A stretch of DNA of 64,000 nt from Gymnorhina tibicen (Eukaryota > Chordata > Aves > Passeriformes > Artamidae): the NCBI GenBank assembly GCA_013399875.1, contig VXAZ01001725.1, positions 581,575 through 645,574 of the forward strand, given 5' to 3'. The notes under the pieces were generated by a model. That model worked only from the letters and a program-made list of their open reading frames with translations. It did no database searches and was not told the origin of the DNA. Both the position numbers and the translations under genes were made by a program. Each line of letters opens with the position of its first letter. Within the stretch, counting starts at the first letter, position 1. This document shows, piece by piece, positions 1 to 12,500 of this stretch.

Positions 1-3000
1 TGGCTGACCCCAAATTGTACACTTGTTTGTTAGACACAAACCAAAATCATAGCTAACACACATTCATATTGGGGAAATAACTAGGATGACAAATGTTTCG
101 ACCAAAACACCAACAGATGTGCCAGTCCCACTGCCAGTGCAGAGTGGGAAGGGTGGCTGACAAGTTTTCCTGCCAGCATGTGATGTCATTCTGAATTCAT
201 TTCTTAGAGAATAGAATTTCTGTTTTTATAGATAGAATGAGACTAAAGAACATCTTACCTGTATCATGAGTATTATTACCTGTATCATGAGTATTTTTGT
301 AAATAAACTTCTCAATTTTTCTTGCTGACTTTTATTCCAAGATAAAATAGATGTGGTTGAAATGCTGTTGCTCAGACTGCACAGAAAAAAATGCATTATA
401 ATGTTTAGCTAAAGATGTCATGCAGCTCTGGGAAAGGTTTCCTCCACTCTGGCTTCTGACACCTTCCAAAGTACAAGATACAAAAGTCTCACAAGGTGCT
501 TGTGCAACAAGGGCACCATTTTCCTCTTACAACTGGGGAAACTGAGGCTGGAGACAAAACGCTCTCCATACTCATACGTAGTGGTATTCCCTCAATATCT
601 TTATGGGGACACCTCAGAGAAAGACAAAAGCACAGGTAAAGTGTCACATGGCTGTGGATACTCTGTACCTCTGTACCTCCTCAGTCCTGGTTCAGTCGGT
701 GTCTTGTTACCTTTATGTGGCTCTGGGTTGGTGCCAGCTCATGTCCAGCCAGCTCAGAGTACACCCAGAGAAGTGTGGTGTTTTCACCTGTCTTTGTAGG
801 TGCTGCTTATCTCCTCTGTTTTTATAAAATATAAAAAGTGCCTTAAAAGAACATTAAGGTTCTTCAACAGACAAGCCAAGCTTTGCGTCCTTCGTACATG
901 GCACTGAATCTAATTTTCCATTGTGCTGTTGTCTTTTTTCTTTTTTTAAAACCATAGATTAGCTTCTGTATCACTTTCTAGCCCTACCTTGCCTCCTCCC
1001 ATATTTGTATATTCTAGCATATCAAAGCAAGATGTTTTTACATGATAAGCTCTCTTCTCTCTCTGCAGCTTGGGTAAACAGCTTTCCCAGAAATGTTTCA
1101 CTCACTACTGTGTTTCATACGTCACCTGTAATTTGTAGTTGAAGTGTAGTTTCTACTAGGTAACTACTGTACAAAAGGCATTCCCTGGTTCTATTTGCCC
1201 TTAATCTGGGAAACAGTAAGAACAACCACAAGTTACTATTCCTGTGTACCTAAAGATAGAGAAAAAATATTAGTTTAGAGACAATATGTTATTGTATTTT
1301 ATAATACATGTGCCCTTTTTAGCTATTCACTCCCGGGCACAGGGAAGTTCATTTTTAACCTTAATTTTGAGTCCAGTACCTTTTGGCATATGAAAGTATC
1401 TAGCACTGAAGTCTATTTACAGACTTACTAATTTCCTGGATTTTTTTTCAAATAAAAGAAAAGAGGAGGCCCTCTGGAGCTCAGCAGGTGAGCAGCTCAT
1501 TGCATGTACCAGCTCATCATCCACTCTCAGATGAATATTACATACTGAACAGCAAAAATGCATTTTGGACACACTCTATACTTGGATTTTCAGACGCTAA
1601 CAAGACGGTAAATGGGAAGAATTTATTTCTAGAAGAAAGCTGCACACTTGTCTCAGCCAAAAGCTAAGTTTAGACACTCCAAGTTTGAGACTTGTCAGCC
1701 CTGTTTTTCTTCAGGTCTCCCCAAGAGTTTTTATAGAAAGGGAATTATGACACCTTCTGCAAGAGCAAAGGAGTTGGGATTAACCTGATGGCATCTTTCA
1801 ACCACAACTTTTGCACACTAGCAAATTAGCAATTTCTTTGGTATCACAGGGAAGATGTTTGAGTTTTTTTTCCTTTCTTCAAAACTGAGAAGACTTTTTG
1901 GTCAAATTTTCAAACACCGAAGTCCACACCAAAGACTGTCACTGTCCCAAAACATGTCGCAGCAATGGTTTTGCAGTCTCACCTAGCGAAACCTCCAGTT
2001 TCCCTCTGGAATTTTTCCTGACAGACACCAGCATATCCCTTGCTCCAGATTTTCCTTCAAGTTACTTCATAGTCTTCTGCAACGCCCTTGTCTTTTCCTT
2101 GGTGCTTACACCCTTGACTTACTCATAGGCACTCAGCATGTCTCCCTTTAGCTATACATATTCAGCTCTTTTAATCTTTTATGATAAATCAATCATTCCA
2201 GTGCTTAATCATCTGTTCCCTTTCCCCTGGAACGCTCTCCTGCTCCTCTCCCTTCCTCCAATCAGTGTTATGTGCCCAAAACCAAACTCATTTTTCTAAT
2301 TGCATGACCAAAGCAGGACAGTCATCCTCTGAGTCTATATAATGAGACTCAAGTCAACTAATAGGATTGGTGCGTCATCACTGCCGTTGGTACCTGTCAG
2401 TCAGCTGGTTGTTTTGTGTAAGTTCTTTAAAAATAGGGATTCAAGAAAGTAGCCTGGATGGAGACATGGTGGCAAATACTGGTGTTTCATTTCAGGCACG
2501 GACTGACCCACGGGACCCAAAACCTCAGAGACAATGTAAGAATTCAGATCCAAATGTGGGCTTTACGGGTCACAGGACTCACTTTTATTTGAGGAATTCA
2601 GCCTTGTAGCTCTCCTAAAGAAGTCAGACTCTTCCCAATCCAAGCAACTTCCCAACTCCACTAAAACTACCTGACTGATCAGGACAGAAGTCATCCACAG
2701 GCATGTAGGCCACAAAGCTTTCCCTTTGAATCACAAATTCATTACCAGAAAAGGAGACATAGTAAAAGAAAAAGAATGAGAGAGAATAAAGAAGAGTAAA
2801 TAAGGCGTAAATAAGATATTGGAAAAGCTGAAATTTTTAGTCTTTTGTATTGACCTGAAGGGGACAGGGAAAGAAACAAAGGACCCAGTCTTGATGCTAG
2901 ACTTTTTCCTGTCCCTGAAGAAGAAAACATTCTTTTCCTATTCTTATTCATGAGGACTAAACTAACTCCTAAGTGCCACGGATCTGTACAAACTTGGCCC

Positions 3001-6000
3001 CTGAAGGAGAACAGAACAGGCTGTGAGTCCATCAGTCCATGCTGGAGGGGTCAGGCAGGCTCTAGGGACAGGACAGTGCTCCTGAACATGCTGGTGTTTC
3101 TAGGGGGGATGGTGTCACAGGTATGGGCACAATGCAAAGACAGCCTTTACAAACGCAGATGAATGTGAAAAGGAGACCAGGTAGACACAGGTGAATATGA
3201 GAACAGACAAAGTCTGACAGGGGAGCTACTCCTAGTGGCTCATGTAAGCAAAACAATTTCACCCCCTTCAAAGACAAACGGGAGCCAGGATATTCTGTTT
3301 ATAATTTGGGGGATTTTTGAAATCATAAGTCTTTCATTATAAAATGCCTAGAGCCCTCAGTCACAGCAATCAAACCCTGCAATATCCGGTGTCATGTAAA
3401 GAAGTACCTTCTGTGTTGTAACAAACATCATCAAAGGGCTTAAGCCTAAATCATGTTAGCCAGAAGAATGTACTGATGATGTCTCTGATGAGTACATTTC
3501 CTTATCAAAAATTCTATGTTTCTTGCTTCCGTAATGATCTTCAATGGTCAATCTGAAAAAAGTGTCCCTAAGTACAAAAGTACTCGAGTGTGTGCTTACG
3601 TTTTCAGCCTGCTTGTGTCCTTGGACCCAGGTGGTTTTACCCACATGCTGTGGTGGTGCTGCCTCTCAAGTGTGTCCTTGTGGTACTGGTGACAGCTGTG
3701 CCCACCCTTAAGGGCATTTCTCTCTGCTCAAGGGTAGGTTGTCACAGGAGTCTACAAATTTTTGGCACAATCAACTTTTTTTGGCAGATTCTTTTTGCAA
3801 ATATACATGAAATATTTCTAGAAGTACACTGCTGGTCAACACTTTTTTATGACTGAGTACTATGGGCAGAAGAGCCCGACAACACATAAGGCTTTAGTCT
3901 TACAATGTAAGATGTGTTTTAATTAAGCTGCAGTGAATTGTACCTTCATTTGCTTGCACACACAGTGGTGAGATCCAGCCTGTTGATGTCTGACAGACAT
4001 GGAGGTGAGGGACAAACTCCTATCTCATTTTGGCTGTATGAATCTGTACAAATATAATCCAATGCAGGTACACAACAGAGCCTGGGCCTTTGAGGCAGCC
4101 CCCCTAAACTGGAATTTCAGGCAGAAGGAATTTTGCAATAGACTGAAAGTTCTGCACTGTCACCAGGGTCCTTTTCATGATTAACACTGAACCATAACAA
4201 AACAGAAAGAAGCCACTTTATGCTTCTGCATATGGTGATGTTTTAAAGACATACTAAGAGCCCAGTCTGCAAGGGTGGCAAATCCTGAAATCTTGTCTTG
4301 CTCCTTTCAATCACTGAAAGACCTTCAGCCTGCACACTTTGTCTACAGTCAAATCTTAAATGGCTTGCCATGGTGCTGTGCTGTTGGGGACTATTAAACT
4401 GATTAAACTTCATCATACCTCGTGTTTCAGAGGCATTGCGCTCCACCAGATCCATCATCCCCAACCTGGCAAGGTGTGGCCACCAATAGTGACTGAGATT
4501 GAAGGGAAACGAGAAAACTCTAAGAGTAAAAAAAAAGCATAAGTCTGCAGCAGCCTGTTTGTCTCCTGTAAATACCAAGGAAAAAATTGAAGCTAGTTTC
4601 TTGGGAGAATTAAAAAAACTGAATAAAGAAACTATTTCTGCCAATGTCTATCACTTGACAGATGGCATCCTAAGGAATTCAACACCTACCTGTGACTTAC
4701 ACAGAGTTATCTCAGGTCTGTGAGAGAGCCTTAGATGAATATTTTCTGCCTGTTCCACTGAGATTTAGAAAGTATATTTGGGTTTACAAGACACTAGTAT
4801 GCTCTGAGAATAACCTCTACAAAGATTACGTATTTTGGGAAAGATCTGGCAGACTTTCAGGCAGTTTTAAAGATCTCTTGTATATGCAAAGGGAGCTTTG
4901 ATTTCATGATTAGGATAGATTTATAGCAGCAGTAGCACCTAGTTAAATATTATGAGTGAAAACCCCCCAATTTTAGATTGCATTTAACTGAAATGTCATC
5001 CCTTAATGCTGTTAAGAGAGCTGATTTCTCTCTTTCAGTATTTGTGGGTATTCAGGGTTTTTTTTTAGACATAATAGACATATAAAGAATGAGAAGGAAA
5101 TACATCTCACTTTTTAATGAGCCCTGTAAACATATTATCATTTTTAGGGTTATTTCATTCATAGACAGAAATTACATTACTTCTCTTACAAAACCTGTTT
5201 GAATGTTCGTCTACATATCTGCCCATTGTGTTCTTCCACAGGTGAGGACTGAAGCCTTTACTAAAGACAGGATTTTGGCATGACAATGTTCAGCAATCCA
5301 GTATATAGCCATGCTACTGTCATCAAACTGGCAGAAAAAATCAGATCAAGCTCTAAGTAGTCATTATCAAATGAAACTAGTTTTAAAATAGAACATTCAG
5401 TCATCCTGAGATTAGATTTTAAGATAAGTGCTTGGTTCTTAAGTGTTATGATAGGTTTCTACTCACAGTAATTACTGATTTTGTATGTAAAACTGTAAAG
5501 TTTAAGAGAAAATACTGACCCATCTTCACTGAGAGGATACAGGAATATTTATAGGAGAGCTGTAAAAAGATGAAAGGAACTTTGTCCTGGCACTGTCTGA
5601 AAGTTTGAATTTTTTAAACTTTGCCTTAAAGTACATTGCTTTAGATATGTTGTGTGTATGGCCATTAATTGTTGTTTTCTGTAAGCAATTCTATTTAAGT
5701 AAATAAAACACACATTCGCGTGAAGTTCGAGCAAGATAAGACACCCATCTTCCTAAATGTGTCCCTCCTCAGCCACTCAGATGTCATTTTCTAAGCCCTC
5801 TGCTTTACTGTCAGACTATGTGTAAGAATTAGGAAAAATGCATGTATTTTTTTTAAAGATGATGTGCAGTTAATATCTTAATCAAGAATTTGTGGTGGAG
5901 CTAATTCCCAGCAAGGCTGATGGAAACCAGGTTGCCCAGGTGGATGAACTCTTCTCAGTTGATTGTAAAGGTAAATGTTTTATGCAGCGAAGACTCAGTA

Positions 6001-9000
6001 TCGTGTTTGGGTGTTCAAAGATGCATTCTCCAGCTGCAAGGAGAATCTTTTTTTAAGCTTATTAAAATTTTGTATCAAAACTGCTTTTGAATCAGAAGTA
6101 GGTTTTCAACTAAATTTTTCATGCTGAATTATTTTTTTCAGAAAGCCGCAAGAGTTAAAATCTTCTATGCAAACACAGATGTTTTCATGGTAGGCACGTG
6201 TCTCTGGGCTAATCAGCTGCCCTGTTAGAAACATGTTCTTGCACAATGTGGTCCATCTCAGCTTTGTAAATAGAGCTGGTAACTCTGAAAATGTCCATTT
6301 AATTCCAGGACCAGACAGACCACCATGAGGGCTATGTGGTGTATGGCTATGTTGTGTACATCTCCACCAGTGGGACAATCTGCATGTAACTTATTTAATG
6401 AAAAATATCTTTCTACCACAGTGGAAAGTTTCAGAAGTTATTGACTTTTCTTCTAGAAAATGAACTCTTCAAAGCCTGAGTTTTATGGGCAAAAGCACAG
6501 AGAAACTAAAAGGAGAATAGACTAATGACTTTTAAATTTTCACCACAAATGAAAATGTTTTTGTCTTTAGGGAATATCCAGTTAAAATAAAACCTAAATA
6601 AATATTCATAATGTTTCCCTATGTAGATGTAACGATGTATCACATTTTTCATTACTCCAATTTTAGATATAAAACAAAAAAACCCTTTTGCTTTTTTTTG
6701 AAACATACTCAGCCTGCTAACACTGCCAGAAAAGCAAAGTTAATAAGCCAATTTGTTTCCTTTTCAAGCAGACATCCTTGTGTTTTATCTCAAGTTGCTT
6801 TTCAAGCTACAGAGAAAGCACCTGTAAACATGTGTTGCAGAACTACCTCATTATCCTCATTCAAACCCTTTGCAAGCACCATTAGTCAGGTACTGTTTTC
6901 AAGCAGATGCATTTCTGAACTTAATACACCTTTTTCCAGTAAATTATTCACTCATCCAAAGTGACTCTTTTTTCATAGCTCCCGTCCAGCTTGGTGGTCC
7001 TTCGCATGCAAACTGAACAATGCGTTTGAAGTCCTAATAAATGGAGGGCAGACAGGCATAGAGACTGATAGCAATATACTTCTTTCCAAAATACCTGATT
7101 CCTTCATTTTTCATGAATGAAACTCCTGAGTTCCATTTCTTAAGGTTTTAGAGGGATTGATGCCCAGACACAGGAACTATCAGGTGGCTTTGATTCTTTT
7201 GATTTTCTTTAATTTCAGTGGGAAGAGTGATCTTCAGTTCTTTTTAACCTTGTTTTGCTCCATGAATCTATATGGTATTTTACCTTTGTTTCCCCAGATG
7301 ATTAAAAAATTCCTGTAGATTTAGACTGTGTGAGTCATTCAGATAGATACACTCATTTTCAAGCAACATGTGGAACCCAAGAGCTTCCAGGATGCCCCAG
7401 TGAGAACCCAAAGGTATCCTGACTGCAGGGCCTGCAATATAGCTTAATCCTTAACACTCCAACACTTAAAAATGTTCTATTCCACTGTATGCTGAGTAAG
7501 GCTTATAGCAAATCTATACCTTTACTTAGGTTTTATGATTCTGTTTGTCATCATATTTGGTCAGCTCTGTTTTCCTTTAGCAATGACAAGAGAAAATGGC
7601 AATCAAGCATGTCTCAAAATAAAGCAGAAATTAGCAACAATGGCTCACCACATCTCTCCTTGAACACGTTGTTATTCCAGGTGGCAAGGTGACTTTCAGC
7701 AGAGGGTAAATTATTTTATATCTGTTGAAGGTCTATAGTTTGTATTGAAAGGGAGTTTAGCAGAGGGAATGACAGGGAAGTTTTGTTGGGGAATAGAATA
7801 TGAAGAACAGAGCATATCAAATGTACTGAAGTCTCAGTAACTTCAGTGGGCAAGCAGACGCAGGGGAGACAAGGCTTAGGTTCATGGCTATTCACAGCAG
7901 AACCAGACTGATAGTTTGTTGAGGTCTCTGAGCTCTTAGTATGGATAGCCAGTGATAAAAAAATACTTCCCTGGCTGATAAAGCTGTAACAACAAGAGAA
8001 GAGTGAAGTCACTGCAGGTTTTATGGAGCAAGGATTTTGTAGGGACAGCTGGACGACAAGTTCCTTGTCCCATTGGCAGGTGACTCCCTCCCCACCTCAA
8101 AGAGGCAGAGTTATTCTGCCTTAGTGAGATCTAATTCTGTAGTCTTTAAATCAGCTGAAAAACTCTTCACTTTTACAAGATGACAGTTTAACAGGCAGCT
8201 CCCCTTCTTGCTTTCTATTTACGGGAACAAGCCAGGTTATAAACATGCGACGTGGTACAGCTCAGGGCCAAGGTATGGGTCCATCTTGGCTCTCTGGATA
8301 TAAATACAGGTGAGTCACTGGATGTGCCTGTACACACTTTGAAAGAAAAATACCTGAAGTGATCACTGACTGCCAGGAAACTGTGCCAAATTGTTGGCAA
8401 TGTCCTTTGCTCCTCCTTGGCTCATCTTCATTCATGAGTGCTGAGCCAAGTCAGAGTCTGCCCTTTGGCGTTTTTCATTGGCTGGCTCATTGCTACAATG
8501 TACACATTTTCTAATGAACAATTGTGTACACCCATGTACGTACACACACAAACACAAATTTTCCACAGATTTTAGCATCACTTGTCATGACTTTAGTGGC
8601 TTTTCTTTCAAAAGGTGTGTGGTGAATATTATTTATGCCTGTGACAGCATGCACAGAAGTTTCCGTGCTTTTGAGGGTTTTACTTCAGTGTTTGCTTACT
8701 TGCTGCATGGAAGCCCTGTTGGTGTTATCTTAATTTGCTTAGATAAAAGAGGAGTCAAGCAAAGAATTTCTGTAGGTCATTTAAATAAATACTTCCTTTT
8801 AGAGTGAAATTTGTACCTGTGCATAAATGGTTCAGTTTTGGATCTAATGGTTCAGTTCTGATCTACTTAAGCATGTGAAAGCATTGAATAGCTCCTATTA
8901 ATTCAGTGGCCTTGTTATAGATCCTCATGGGCATATCTGAGAACTGAATTTGGTTTGCACACCAAAAGAATCCTAAACTGCCTCTTTTCTCTTTGCTGAT

Positions 9001-9080
9001 GGTGTGCATGGTGCACAGCACTTTTTCACTGTAGTGGAATGAAAGATATTCTCGAAGATACTCTTGCAAAAATAAAGTGA
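1..9080. other. Non-coding, mostly unique DNA
   Basis: I see no gene here. Open frames are all short (133 codons at most), lie on both strands, start at arbitrary ATGs and match no family I recognise. The DNA is AT-rich with scattered poly-T and poly-A runs. The only clear internal structure is the 21-bp tandem duplication at 255-296. The part around 6120-6340 is moderately CpG-retaining and free of simple repeats, so it could be a regulatory element, but nothing in it is diagnostic. The stretch is either intergenic or intronic; the sequence alone does not tell. Confidence 0.7.
255..296. repeat. 21-bp tandem duplication, two copies
   Basis: Copy 1 (255-275) and copy 2 (276-296) match at 20 of 21 positions, differing only in the last base. 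The unit contains CCTGTATCATGAGTATT. The near identity indicates a recent slippage duplication or a short minisatellite seed, and the copy number may vary between individuals. Confidence 0.9.
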
Positions 9081-9083
9081 GGG

Positions 9084-9590
9084 TGTTGTACAGCCAGGGT
9101 TTAACCGGGAAACCACTCCACTTTTCAAAAAAAATTTTCCTCCTCCTCTATGCGAGATCTTTGCCAAAGGGTGTACATGTTACTGTTGCAGCCAAAATTA
9201 CTGTTATAGCCAAGGGATGTACACGTTTCTGTGTAAACGCGTTGCCAAAGGGTGTGCGAGCTACAGTTCAAAGTTACAGTTGAAGGGGCATTCCTGGCTT
9301 TAACGTTTGTGATCTGCTTATCCAGTCAATTAAACGCGGTTTATTTTCAGATGGCTGAGGGGATTGCTCATGTGATGCAGGGGCTATTGCTATGGGAGCC
9401 CTTAAAAACAAGTTCCCTTTTAACTTTTTGCTGTTATGCAAGGTATTACTGGTACTCATGGTATTCCCCATTCCTTGTACAATACGTGCTTCTGCAAAGA
9501 ATAGCTTACCTCCAACTAAAGATGGTAAAAGTGCTCCATTTTTTCTCTAAGGGTGCCAAATAAATTGCCAGTCTGCCGCAGGCCATGCTT
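9084..9590 (+). mobile_element. Possible decayed LTR or other old repeat
   Basis: This block differs from its surroundings: it has more CpG and a cluster of related motifs of the form GCCAAAGGGTGTACA at 9163, 9209 and 9244, with a partial copy at 9191. Clustered imperfect repeats of this kind are typical of the U3 enhancer part of a retroviral-type LTR. In the expected order there follow a weak TATA-like TTAAAA (about 9401) and an AATAAA signal at 9559-9564. The block may start with TG at 9084, but I could not find a convincing CA end or a target-site duplication, and no retroviral gene lies next to it. A solo LTR is my preferred reading. A different repeat, or a diverged non-repeat regulatory block, cannot be excluded. 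Confidence 0.3.
9163..9290 (+). repeat. Cluster of imperfect GCCAAAGGGTGTACA motifs
   Basis: Copies begin at 9163 (GCCAAAGGGTGTACATGTTACTG), 9209 (GCCAAGGGATGTACACG) and 9244 (GCCAAAGGGTGTGCGAGCTAC). A shortened form, GCCAAAATTACTGTT, starts at 9191. Spacing is irregular (46 and 35 bp), so this is a motif cluster and not a clean tandem array. Each copy is followed after a few bases by an ACTGTT, CTGTG or ACAGTT string. Confidence 0.75.
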
Positions 9591-9599
9591 GGCTGTTTA

Positions 9600-12500
9600 G
9601 CAGGCTACTGCGTGCAGCTGTAGTCACATTTGGCATGGTTTTGAATTAATGGCAATAGCTCAAGAAACAGATCTGGTAGGCAGACTGAATTTTCCAGCAT
9701 AAAATGCCAGTAGACAGTGGGGTCAAAGCCACAGCGAACAAAATGCAAGAAATGATAGAGAACAGGTCAAAAAAATAAGAGAACAGAACTGGTTGAAAAT
9801 GTACAATGAATCCTCCACATTTTCTGGCCGGTGCCATTGGATATCTGATGGCTCCCGTCTGCCAGGTATGTGCTTTCTCTCTCATGCAATAATTTCTCAG
9901 CTTGATCCTTTACTATTGTGTCAGAGGTCCTCAGCACTGTCAATGGGTTGTTTCTTCCATTGTTGTGGGTGAACCCAAGCAGATGTTTCCCTGCTAGAAC
10001 TCTGGTTCATCTGGTCTATTTTGTGTCAGGAGAAGGAGTTGAACTAAAACTTCCATGGACATTGGCCACTAGATCTCCTTTGATCATATAGAGAGACCAG
10101 GGTGGTTTCTTCATGAGGAAGAAGTCTTTTGTTCACCTTTGCCTTCAGACATTTAAAGAACTAACACTGGTCTTTAGACATCTACAGCAGTGCCAGTTTT
10201 TCGATATATCAGAACTAAAGAAAGATATCTAATCTTTCTGAAACAGATATGAAAAAGTTGCCCTCTTGAGCTGCTTGTTTTTCTTCACAGACTAGAGAAT
10301 TTTCCAGGATTAAATTAGACTAGATCAGGTCTATCTTCTACATATTTAGTTAGATGAGATAAATCTCTTTGTCTCACCACTGATTCACACCAGAAATAAG
10401 GCAGTTCAAAGAAAGACAAACAAGATGAGTAGGAACAAGGAACACTTTTATTTGATATTTGTATGATGAGAAATTAATTTAGAGGAAAAGTAGGTAAAGA
10501 ATAACATGATAGGGCTGTTGACTAGCAGACTGGAAGAGACAAAATTAATACAGATACCTACTCCATTCCAGCCAGGAGAAAAGGAGGATCAAACTGGATG
10601 GAAAAAGCTTGAATATGGAAAAGAGAACTCCTTTCCTCCATATTGCAAAATCATGCGACAGCCATGACAGAGCAAGACCCCAGCAGTTTCAAAGGACTTG
10701 GAAAAAGATGCCAGGTATAACAAGACAAGGAGGATACCAGCAGCTGCTTTAGTTAGTGAGAAAACGCAGTTACTTTCTCACACGGGTAAAGGGTTACACT
10801 GTATGATATGTACAGATTGATGCAAATTGAACTGCTGACCTTGTCATTAGTCATTCTACGAGAAACCTAAAAAAGTTTGTACATTTGCCCCAAGCCTATG
10901 TTTGATTTCTGGATGTGTAGCCATATTTACCTAATGCTTGTAAACAAGCCAAAACTTGCATGCATAAAAACGATGTTTTTCTTTCCAATTTTGTTTAGAA
11001 TTTGCTCCTTATGTTGCATGTAAAAAGTAACATTGCTTTTATTTGTTGAAATGAAATCACTTCTAACTTTCTCTTTTATGTCTTCCACTTTTACAAGATG
11101 TTTCTTCTGGCAATATCAGTCAACTTTCTTTACCTTGCTCTTTGTTCCCACATTGCCAATATTTCTGTGATGCTGACTTCTGCACATATCCTCAGGAGCT
11201 TTTCTGATGATACCGTGAACAGGAGACCCTGGATGTTTACCAACTCCTTACTTATTTATTATACCTGGCTCACTTCCTAGGACACAGTGAAAACAGTGTC
11301 TGTTCTTGTTGATTGCTAAACAAACCTTGTAAGGAAACAGTCCTCCAGTATGTCTAGGAACATTGCTTCTTCCCTTGGGACACCATCACTGTCATTAAGA
11401 GCAACACCTGGAAAACAGTGGCCATCTGAGCTTCTGTACAAACCTTGCTACCTGCACATTTATCCACGTTTTTCAGCAATATGGAAAGGGATATCTGTTC
11501 TGTTTTCTTGCTGTTTTCTTTAGTATTTATTGACTTACACCTCAAAATCTGTGAGCTGCATTGCCAAATATAATTTACTGAAACATTCTCTTCTCCATTT
11601 AATCCACACAGCTTTGATTAACTCATCAGGGTATGGAAAACTCCAAGGCCAGAATAAAAGTTTGTGTTCCTCAAAGAATCTGTGATTCGGCTGCATTTCT
11701 GTCTGTAGTATGTCCAGTGTTATATGGGGCTGAAATTTTCAGCACTGCCCTAGAGATGTGGATACTCATATTCCCTTAAAACATCATCCTAAACATTTCC
11801 AAAAGAATTCCAGGAATGCTCATACAGATATGAGTCTCTTGCCTCATCTCTGACTGACCTGCCATATAAGTGCTTATGAAACATTAAAACTTGCATTATT
11901 CCAAATGCATCTCCACGATGGTGCTGCCTTTAATATTGGTAATAGTGAGTCTCCAGTAACAAGAATTTGCATCTTCTTTTACATCCACTAGGAAATTTGT
12001 GTTTTTCCATCTTTTTTATTCTGGTCTCCCTCAATTTTATTGCAGGAATGTTTCTCCCAGAGCTCCTACCATTATTTTAGAACTGAACAATATCTGGCAA
12101 AGAACAGTCAATACTTTAGTTCTGAAGGGCTTTTTAAGCAGCTGGAAATCCTGGCTGTCAACCTGCTACACAGAAGTTTATATATGTCTCCTTTGTACCA
12201 CAGTCTCTGGGGTTTGTCAGCGTAAATGTGAAGTGTCCAGTCACTGGAAGTCTTTCGCTGGAAACAGTGTTGGCAAAGCAGAGGAAAGCAAAGAAAAAGA
12301 CAACAGAGATGAAAGATATAAAAAAAAAGAAATCAGCCTCTGAACTGATGATGATATTTCTGAATGGTATTATTTTTAAATACGGTAAATGACATTTTTC
12401 CCTGAAGGGGCTTGACTTCTCTCACTGCTTGAGTGCACGGTGTGATCAGTGAAATGAGTCCCGGTTCCAGGCTCTGACTTTTTGGTCTGTATCCCAAAGG

